Positions 1 to 6,032 of a stretch of DNA of 11,446 nt are shown here, piece after piece (positions within the stretch are counted from its first letter, which is position 1; each line of letters opens with the position of its first letter). This stretch comes from Ochromonadaceae sp. CCMP2298 (Eukaryota > Sar > Synurophyceae > Ochromonadales > Ochromonadaceae): assembly GCA_026770595.1 (NCBI GenBank), contig MU634559.1, positions 1-11,446 on the forward strand, read 5' to 3'. Under the pieces are notes generated by a model. The model had not been told where the DNA came from and ran no database searches. It worked only from the letters and a program-made list of their open reading frames with translations. The translations under genes were made by a program, and so were the position numbers.

Positions 1-218
1 TACACATTATAGTATACATGGAGTGGGTTTAATACACATTATAGTATAGGAGGTGGGTTTAATACACACCGTACCTGGAGATGAGCGCATACGAGCGTAG
101 GAGTGGGTTTAATACACACACCATAGTGAGAGTGGGTTTAATACACATTATAGTATACATTATAGTATACAGTGGGTTTAATACACATTATAGTATACAT
201 AAAGTGGGTTTAATACAC
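1..218. repeat. Array of ~30-bp gtgggtttaatacac repeats, block 1 (intron 5)
   Basis: Six or more degenerate copies of a unit that reads agtgggtttaatacac followed by attatagtatacat on the plus strand. The block lies in the intron downstream of dehydrogenase exon 5 and begins immediately after its donor. All copies have the same orientation, and spacing varies between about 28 and 50 bases. An 18-base duplicate of the exon 5 end interrupts the block. Confidence 0.9.
71..88 (-). repeat. Duplicated exon end plus donor site inside intron 5
   Basis: The plus-strand sequence gtacctggagatgagcgc at 71-88 is identical to 219-236, which holds the last 14 bases of exon 5 and the start of its donor. In the transcript sense the copy reads GCGCTCATCTCCAG|GTAC. 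It therefore offers a second, apparently equal donor 148 bases further into the intron, next to an AG that could act as an acceptor. Confidence 0.9.
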
Positions 219-222
219 GTAC

Positions 223-2193
223 CTGGAGATGAGCGCGCTGCAGAGTCTGAGCAGCACCTCTGGCAGCACGTTGGCGGCCGCGATGGTGACCCAGCTGCGC
301 GAGGAGGGGCCCCCCGCGTCCGGCATGTACTGCTCCAGGTGCACGCGCGCGCCCTCGGACCCGCGCACCTGCGCCGTAGACCGGATAAGATAAACCGGAT
401 AAAGCATAAAAGAAAAAACACGTTAGCAAAAAGAGCCGTAGCGGTTATATGTAAACAAGGGTTAAAAGGTCTAGACTTTGGCACCAGGCGATTATGATAA
501 AAAGACAGATATAAAGACACACGGCCCTTTTAAGTAATTCAACACACTAACCGCACCTGCTCGTATAGGTTCTTCTGGATGAGGAAGCGGCGCGCGTTGC
601 TCTGAGAGGCGTCCGAATAAGTGGGTTTAATAGGTGTGTGTCACATAGATAGGGTGGGTTTAATACATATTATAGTATAGGAGGGGTTAATAGGTGTCAC
701 ATGAGAGGCGTCCGTAGACCGAGTTAGATGAACCGTAGAGTAGAAGGGTTTTAGAAGAAAAACCGGTTAGCGTATGTGTTAGGGGGTGAAAAAGACCAGA
801 TTTGGGTAGGGCAATCATGATAAAAAGACGGATAAAAAGACATACGGCCCTTTAATGTAATCCTACAACACGCTACACACTAACCCTACCTGCACGGTGT
901 ACCCATACGAGTATAGGAGTGGGTTTAATACACACACCATAGTGAGAGTGGGTAACACATTATATTATATATAGAGTGGGTTTAATACACACTATAGTAC
1001 ACATAAAGTGGGCTTTAATACACCTACACCCTACCTGGCGCGCGTAGCTGGGCTGTATGCGGGTGAGGTAGTCGTCCATGGTGGCGGCGCCGAAGTCGGC
1101 CTCCGAGTACACCGGCACGTTGGCGTTGCCCACGTGCGTCCCCGCCTGCACCTCGGCCAGGTAGTCGAAGATGCGCGCCGCGTCGGCCCGCGTGGTGGAG
1201 CTCTTGGCACCCTTCCCCTGGTGTCCGGATAAGATAGACCGGATAAGATGAACAGGATAAGATGAACCGGATAGAACATAAAAGAAGAAACACGTTAGCA
1301 AAAAGAGCCATAGCGGTTATATTTAAACAAGGTTAGAAGGTCCAGATTTGGCACCAGGCAATTATGATAAAAAGACAGATAAAAAGACATACGGCCCTTT
1401 TAAGTAATTCAACACACTAACCGCACCTGCGGAATACGCGGAAGTTGTACGAGTGTAGGAGTGGGTTTAATACACATGCACACCATAGTGAGATTGGGTT
1501 TAATACACATGCACACCATCGTGAGATTGGGTTTAATACACATTATAGTGCATATAAAGTGGGTTAAATACACACTAGCCGCACCTGGAAGGAGAAGACG
1601 TTCAGGGCCAGTGAGTCGTCGAGGGAGCTGAACACGTTCACGTTGGAGAGCGACTGCCCGGCCGGCACCACGAGCTTCTTGATCTGCGAGTGCAGCAGGC
1701 CCGACTGCGTGCCGGAGGTGATGAAGGTCACGTGGTGGGTGTTGGTCTCGGGCGTGTCCGCCTCCATGCGCAGGGACAGGTCGGAGTTGGTGAGCTCCTT
1801 CAGGGAGGCGATGGCCTGCACGTGCTGCGACTGCATGTCGATGCTGATCTGCTTGAAGTACGCGGACTGAAAGGTGTTGGGGGTTAGAAAAGTGGTGTGT
1901 TTGGGGTTTCCAAAGGGGCTGAGAAAGGGGCTTACCGGCATGGATTTAAGAAACCACGGGACGATCCGGGAAGCGCGCTCCTTCTGCTGCTCGGCCACCT
2001 CGTGGATCATTGCATTGGTAGTAACCTTCTGGAGAGCCTCCTCGGACTCAGGAATCCAGCTCTTCCTGGTGCTCATGCTTGCGACGGGCATCTTCAGAGC
2101 AGAACTTGCGGGAGTGCGGAATCCAGCTTGCCCAACGTTGCTGAGAGACGCGTGTCTCCGCGCGGAGGCGAGCGCGATGCGGCGAAGATACAT
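223..2193 (-). CDS. Large NAD-dependent glutamate dehydrogenase, N-terminal part (5 exons, continues off left edge)
   Basis: Five exons on the minus strand, 2193-1936, 1866-1585, 1217-1035, 601-557 and 368-223, join in one open frame of 304 residues plus two bases. The first four junctions are phase 0 and the last donor is phase 2. The start is the first ATG of the frame; the frame is open for 23 more codons upstream but without an ATG. Residues 1-40 are rich in Arg, Ala and Ser and look like a mitochondrial presequence. What follows (VPWFLKSMP, SAYFKQ, LSLRMEAD, GLLHSQIKKL, VFSSLDDSLALNVFSF, then RRFLIQKNLYE, GSEGARVHLEQY, WVTIAAANVLPEVLL) resembles, from memory of the family, the regulatory N-terminus of ~115-kDa glutamate dehydrogenases. 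These oxidise glutamate to 2-oxoglutarate and ammonium. The catalytic Rossmann part is not in the window. Exon 4 has only 15 codons. Extra microexons near 1427 and 890 are possible but lack an upstream AG acceptor. Confidence 0.72.
369..556 (-). repeat. Intron-sized module, copy A (whole intron 4 of the dehydrogenase gene)
   Basis: This copy is exactly one intron. It begins at the donor GTGCGGTTAGTGTG after exon 4 and ends at the CAG before exon 5. Read on the plus strand it contains blocks shared with copies B and C, such as ggataagat, cacgttagcaaaaagagcc, gattatgataaaaagacag and tacggcccttt-like sequence. By eye it agrees with copy C at roughly nine positions in ten. Confidence 0.85.
611..700. 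repeat. gtgggtttaatac repeats, block 2 (intron 3, acceptor side)
   Basis: Two clear copies and one degenerate copy of the ~30-bp unit (gtgggtttaat at about 620 and 655, ggaggggttaat near 680). The block lies between module copy B and the acceptor of exon 4. The bases gagaggcgtccg occur on both sides of it, at 604-615 and 704-715, as a direct repeat. Confidence 0.8.
702..889 (-). repeat. Intron-sized module, copy B (inside intron 3, diverged)
   Basis: A more diverged copy of the same module. It begins at an AG|GT junction (GCAG then GTAGGGTTAGTGTG in the transcript sense) and keeps the order of the shared blocks (atgataaaaagacgg, ataaaaagacatacggccct). It ends in GGACGCCTCTCAT, where the expected CAG acceptor has become CAT. 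The working acceptor of intron 3 lies about 100 bases further on and repeats this end as GGACGCCTCTCAG. Confidence 0.75.
905..1024. repeat. gtgggtttaatacac repeats, block 3 (intron 3, donor side)
   Basis: Three or four copies of the ~30-bp unit in the same orientation as the other blocks. They lie between the true donor of exon 3 (GTAGGGTGTAGG) and the internal AG|GTAGGG junction that starts module copy B. One copy has an extra c (gtgggctttaatacac). Confidence 0.85.
1218..1426 (-). repeat. Intron-sized module, copy C (3' portion of intron 2)
   Basis: This copy starts at an AG|GT junction (CCGCAG then GTGCGGTTAGTGTG) and runs to the CAG acceptor of exon 3. It is nearly the same sequence as intron 4 (copy A), with a short extra direct repeat of the ggataagatgaac type at 1225-1270. 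Alone it would be a complete GT-AG intron. Here a block of ~30-bp repeats separates it from exon 2. Confidence 0.83.
1452..1575. repeat. gtgggtttaatacac repeats, block 4 (intron 2, donor side)
   Basis: Four copies of the ~30-bp unit. Two of them share the longer form ttaatacacatgcacaccat followed by a gtgagattggg-like stretch. The block lies between the donor of exon 2 and the internal AG|GTGCGG junction that begins module copy C, the same position that block 3 has in intron 3. Confidence 0.87.
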
Positions 2194-2785
2194 TGCAAGA
2201 TTGACGTTTAGGCCGCTCGCGATGATGGGTGGTGGCTGGCGCTTGATTGTGCGCAGCTTCAACGCGAATCTTCAACCGCAGAATCAGTTCCAGTGTTGAA
2301 CTTGGGTATGATTGGTGTGCTCCACCTCGGAGGCGGTTGGGAAAAAACGGAAAAAACCGACCTTCTTCAACCATATTTCTCATCTTACTTTCCCTCTTTC
2401 TTCCCACTTTTTGAGATTGCCTGACTGGGTCCAATTACATTTGCTGTAGAGAATTTCTAAAATTAGGCGTTTATAGAACAGAAACACATTACTAATTCGC
2501 CAATTTATACCTACGAGGGCAATGATGCACTCGTTTTGGAGCGCAGGGGCATTCTTGTGCACTTCAACTCCAGAACTCGGGTGATTGCGAGGAGCTCTCT
2601 TTCGCAGCATCGAACAGCCTTTCCGTGCCGCAGTCCTGTCTTGCAGCCCGCAACCGTATCGTCTTCCTTCGAGCGAGTAGCAGCAGCTCGACAGCAGCGG
2701 ACGCAGTCGTTCCAATACTCCTTTCCCTGGCCTGTCTGCTGTCTGGAAACTGAACGCAACCCAATCCCTCTTGAAGTTCTTTAGA
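2194..2785. promoter_or_regulatory. Divergent intergenic region between the dehydrogenase gene and the small secreted-protein gene
   Basis: 592 bases separate the two divergent ATGs, so both promoters and 5' leaders should lie here. The part near 2400-2520 is AT-rich (tttctaaaattaggcg, gaacagaaacacattac). The flanks are mixed in composition. I see no convincing TATA box, repeat or RNA gene. Several reading frames are open on the minus strand, but none shows a recognisable motif. Confidence 0.5.
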
Positions 2786-3088
2786 ATGAGGGCGAATATG
2801 GTTGCGCTTCTTGCGCTGTTGGTTCTCAGCATTCTTGCCGGTGCTCGCTGTGGCACCTCTCCTGCGGTTGGGCTCCGCGTCGCCTCTGGCAAGCACCTCG
2901 TTCCTGCCTCCATGCTGCTCCGGGGAGGAGCGAAGAAAAGACCCTCTGTCGTTACCATGTTTAAATCCTTCTGGATGACGCTGGTTGATCCCTCCAAGGA
3001 GGAGGCGCCGAAGAAAACGCCCACAGATCGCAAAGCCAAGGGCAGATCGTCTATCAAATCGAAGAAGGGCAGGAGTTTGAAGGGCTAA
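2786..3088 (+). CDS. Small secreted or plastid-routed basic protein, unknown function
   Basis: A 100-residue frame with ATG at 2786; the frame is open 15 bases further upstream but without an ATG. Residues 1-22 (MRANMVALLALLVLSILAG then ARC) make a typical signal peptide with likely cleavage after Ala or Cys near residue 20-22. A semi-polar stretch with LVPASMLLRGG follows, then FKSFWMTLVDPSKEE, and a very basic tail rich in Lys, Arg and Ser (residues 75-100). A signal peptide followed by a transit-like stretch would fit plastid import in an alga with secondary plastids; that is inference only. I do not recognise a family. Small size and the absence of introns make the call less certain, but composition and signal peptide favour this frame over the longer minus-strand frames across the same DNA. 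Confidence 0.55.
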   Translation: MRANMVALLALLVLSILAGARCGTSPAVGLRVASGKHLVPASMLLRGGAKKRPSVVTMFKSFWMTLVDPSKEEAPKKTPTDRKAKGRSSIKSKKGRSLKG

Positions 3089-4091
3089 GGCCTCTTGCGC
3101 TACAGCCTGTACCATTTATCGTCTTGTGCTTACAAGAAGCTAGCTTAAGCCGGGGTTTTCCTGCAGCAGGGGTCGGATTCAGATTGGTTGCCTGCATTTT
3201 ATGTATATGAAGGCAATTTTCAGTGGCTCATCGATAGTGCTTTTCTTCTCGTTCCTGGCGTTAATTTGTTGTTTTTCTTTGCTATTTGAAAATACATGGT
3301 GACTGATGTAAGCTGGTTACATCATCTAGGCGTGGTACGCGTCTGTAGGGGTACTGGGTGTGCCAACTAATGCGAGCAATACCGTTAAAGTGGTAGCCCT
3401 TCCTGGAGCCCATAATCTTTTCCTTCGCCTTCTTTTCCTATATGCGGGCAACTCAGGTTTCAAACAGTTGATGGATTAGTAGGAAAGGGTGGTTAAGCTT
3501 ATATACCGTACAGTAGTATCCGGTAAGCAAGAGTCCGGGAGGCCGATATCATTTAGATAAGTATTGTGTAACTTACGTAACTTACTTTGAATTCCATCCC
3601 CGGTATTCCAGAGACCGCACCCTCAATGATAAATAAATCACAAAACCCACTCCTGTTGCCACGTCTTTTTGCGTTCGGGCAAAAAATTACGAAATCGGGG
3701 AGCAAAACGGACACAGCGTCACCATCTTTCTTCCTGGGCTAAACTCAACATGAAGGGAAACGACCCTGCTGCTGACCCTCCTGAACGGCGGGACTTGCCA
3801 GCGTCAACTCACTCCATGCGCGTTTAGACTCCACTTACTTGACCCGTCTCGCAAGTTCGTAACGAGAGGATCATAAATCCCGCGCGCCTTCGAGTTCCAC
3901 CCCGAGCCGCATTCAGCTCCTTTTCCTTTAATCCGCGCGCGAATTTCCGCGTCAACAATTGACAAACATGCAGACGCGGTCCTCCCCGAGCCTGCATATG
4001 CTGCACAGGTAATAAGGAGAGAGTCCAACGGTGGTTGCTTGTTCCATACATGATACTGACCACCTAAATTATCACGTCGAACAGGCTTGCG
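3089..4091. other. Intergenic region, about 1 kb, no gene seen
   Basis: This stretch holds the 3' flank of the small gene and the 5' flank of the U-box-like gene. I see no tRNA, rRNA or convincing coding frame. A perfect 8-bp inverted repeat lies at 3304-3324. A TTACGTAA palindrome of bZIP-site type lies at 3573-3580, about 510 bases before the next ATG. The minus-strand frames at 3804-4199 have no family features. Confidence 0.55.
3304..3324. repeat. Perfect 8-bp inverted repeat with 5-base loop
   Basis: TGATGTAA, loop GCTGG, then TTACATCA. It lies about 215 bases after the stop codon of the small secreted-protein gene, so it may be in a 3' UTR or in spacer DNA. Its role is unknown. Confidence 0.6.
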
Positions 4092-5276
4092 ATGCAGGTC
4101 TCGATTCCGGAGTATGACAGACTCTCCAAGGATGTGCTGTTCACCAAGCTCAAAGAAAAAAACGACATAGATCGTCTGCTGAGGACAGAGGCCAGACAAA
4201 ATCGACTAGAAACCCTCCGCAATCAGAAGAAACGCGATTGGGGCGATGTGGAGGACGAGTCCCAGCGGCAGTCCGCATCCTCCTCGTCCTCTTCATCCTC
4301 TTCTGCGCCGGCCCCCGCCAAGCGCGCCAAGCTGAACTCGATCGACCCCATCATGCTGATTCCGATTGGTAACAAGAAGTGCTTCAAGTTCGTGCGGCCC
4401 AACGGAACAGTGATTCGGTTCAACATCGAGTCTCTGGTCGATTATCTCTTGAGCTCGGGGGACTTCAGCGACCCCGAGACGCGCATCCCCTTCACGGAGG
4501 CGGACCTTCGCGAGATCGACGCTATTGTAAGCCGCCCAATATTGCTCTATCAGTATCAATCTAATATCAATCTAATATCAATCTAATATCAATCTAATAT
4601 CAATCTAATATCAATTTCGTTCTCAATTCGCGCGCATCGCAGGCGAAGAAGAGCGGCCTGAAGAAGGGCTCCGTGGCCGAGGCGAAGACCAACATCCACT
4701 CCTACTCAGACGCGAAGTTCCATCGGGACGCTCTGCTCGGTAAGTACCACAGCTGGTCAATTACACATCAGGCCAGTACCACAGCTGACCTGAGGCTGAT
4801 TACATCTTACACATAATCCTCTGACACGTTCTGTCTTACACATAATCCTCTACATTGCGTCTGACACACAACCCCCCAGCTCTGGAGAGATGCGCCGGAG
4901 AAGTGGTCACGGACATCTTGCAGATCGTGGAGACCTACGACCCCGACGAGGCGCAGATGCAGCTCATGATGAGAGGTAAGCCAACTCCGAATACGCTTCG
5001 AATACGCTGTGAATACACGGTCCTCAGCCGTTCCTCTGAATACATGGTCCTAACTTACCGCTAACTCCCGTGTACTCACCCTATCTCGCAGAATTCCCGG
5101 CCTTCCTGGACTACTTCCGCCAGCTGCGCGAGGCCGATCAGGCCTACGCCTCGAAATGCTGCTCGCACTGGCGCCTCTTCATGCAGGGCCCGCCCAACAA
5201 GCCCAACAGGGACGACTACGGGCTGATCCACGTCGTGTGCCACTTCTTCAAGAGCTGCGACGAGGGGAACCTGTGA
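4092..5276 (+). CDS. U-box-like domain protein (4 exons, 269 aa), possible ubiquitin ligase
   Basis: Exons 4092-4526, 4643-4739, 4880-4975 and 5092-5276 join in frame (phases 0, 1 and 1) with donors GTAAGC, GTAAGT and GTAAGC and CAG or CCAG acceptors, ending at TGA. Residues 1-75 are charged and helical and include a run of about nine Ser followed by a Pro/Ala stretch and KRAK. Residues 84-141 (DPIMLIPIG, FKFVRPNGTVIRFNIESLV, DPETRIPFTEADLREID) follow the layout of a U-box: a DP start, a strand-loop, a helix, then a DP-x-T-R segment. It has no zinc-binding Cys pairs. Similar proteins occur, as far as I recall, in stramenopiles and some large viruses of protists without a proven function. Residues 145-269 are helical with a DYF, HWRLF and FFKSC tail that I cannot assign. 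An E3 ligase role is inferred from fold resemblance only. The gene model itself is well supported. Confidence 0.75.
4555..4615. repeat. 11-bp tandem repeat in intron 1 of the U-box-like gene
   Basis: Five perfect copies of atcaatctaat and a six-base partial copy. Each unit holds ctaat, which resembles a branch-point core, so the array offers about five equal candidate branch sites 28-80 bases before the acceptor at 4641-4642. Confidence 0.92.
4740..4879 (+). repeat. Intron 2 of the U-box-like gene, built from short direct repeats
   Basis: The intron contains the direct repeats agtaccacagctg (twice), cttacacataatcctct (twice) and a third diverged tacacatca. Almost the whole intron is made of these pieces. 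It starts GTAAGTACC and ends in CCCCCCAG. Confidence 0.75.
4976..5091 (+). repeat. Intron 3 of the U-box-like gene, built from short direct repeats
   Basis: The intron contains four copies of gaatac, spaced 10-35 bases, with two longer copies gaatacacggtcct and gaatacatggtccta. It starts GTAAGCC and ends TATCTCGCAG. A ctaac close to the acceptor could be the branch point. Confidence 0.7.
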
Positions 5277-5406
5277 ATCCCCGAAACCCCGTCGAAACCC
5301 CGTCGGTCACCCAAATCCCAGCCTTCGCTGGGTTTGATCTAGTGCTTTCCACTACTTTGAAACCCCTGCTCTGCTGTACACCATGTCATAATGTCCTCTC
5401 TCTAAA

Positions 5407-5541
5407 TATGTACTACCCCAGTGCTCTACCCATTCGGCAGCTACACGCATCTCTCACTATGTACTCTCACTATGTACTCTCACTATGTACTCTCACTATG
5501 CACTCTCACTATGCACTCTCACTATGTACTACCCAGTGCTC
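5407..5541. repeat. 13-bp minisatellite (6 copies) flanked by a ~19-bp direct repeat
   Basis: Positions 5452-5529 are six copies of tctcactatgtac; copies four and five read tctcactatgcac. Outside the array the sequence tatgtactacccagtgctc occurs on both sides, at 5407-5426 (with one extra c) and 5523-5541. The array therefore looks inserted into or grown within a duplicated segment. Confidence 0.9.
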
Positions 5542-5914
5542 CAATCCGGCACATATCCGCATTCATCAAATGCGCACAACTCTGTGTGCAGATCTTTCAC
5601 GTACCCTTACCCCCTAGTCTAGTTATTCAAGTTCGAGAAGTAATTATGGCTCAACGAGCCAGTTGCAATATCGACAGGGGAGACTTCAGTCCACCCTACC
5701 TCACTGTCAACTATGCACAATTCGAGTGTAATTAGGCATAGTCACGCACTCTCTTTTAAAAGCTTCAAGGCAAAATGTTTCGAATACTCTTCTTCTCACG
5801 AAAAGCCGTTTCGGGCCTGAAGACTGGCCAGCTCTCTTATCCCTTACTCTCTAGGCGCACGCTTGTCCCAAAGCGATCCCTATGTCAACTCTCCCTTTAA
5901 TTGCGTACATGCTA

Positions 5915-6032
5915 TACCATTGTATAATATGTACAATTATAGACAGTCCAATTATAATAACATCAGACAGAATAATATAATTATAAGTATAATATTATAA
6001 TTATAAGTATAATGTTATGTACAATTATACTT
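5915..6032. repeat. AT-rich tract with nested direct repeats at the oxygenase 3' end
   Basis: The tract is over 80% A+T by eye. It holds a 20-base period repeat (ataattataagtataat at 5977-5993 and again at 5997-6013). The 14-mer tatgtacaattata occurs at 5929 and again at 6016. It abuts the stop codon of the minus-strand oxygenase gene and probably supplies its 3' processing signals; that role is inference. Confidence 0.7.

Larger units (their letters stand above)
5277..6032. other. Intergenic region between convergent genes
   Basis: The U-box-like gene (plus) and the oxygenase gene (minus) converge here, so both 3' UTRs and terminators should lie in this interval. It holds a 13-bp minisatellite and an AT-rich tract, listed separately. 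The remaining parts (5530-5910) show no coding or RNA features that I can support. Confidence 0.6.

Noticed and set aside
81-497. Plus-strand frame across the left edge
   Set aside because: It runs through the intron repeats and antisense to dehydrogenase exon 5, with no family features.
1430-1455. Microexon ending at the AG|GT junction at 1427 (and a similar one ending at 890)
   Set aside because: In the transcript sense there is no AG acceptor in the preceding ~70 bases, so a GT-AG microexon cannot be spliced in. The joined flanking exons already read well without it.
1-1575. CRISPR array
   Set aside because: Repeats are degenerate, unevenly spaced and without unique spacers of even length, and they lie in introns of a eukaryotic gene.
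2906-2935. LRGG motif in the small secreted protein, as in the ubiquitin C-terminus
   Set aside because: No ubiquitin-like fold precedes it; it follows a signal peptide and a short loop, so the match is chance.
2380-3115. Long minus-strand open frames (225 and 183 codons) over the small secreted-protein gene
   Set aside because: No ATG-led domain, no signal or motif, and low-complexity basic/Ser content. The plus-strand frame has a convincing signal peptide and stops soon after a coherent basic tail.
5421-5735. Plus-strand frame with repeated Leu-Cys-Thr-Met units
   Set aside because: It is a translation of the 13-bp minisatellite, followed by unrelated sequence with no motif.
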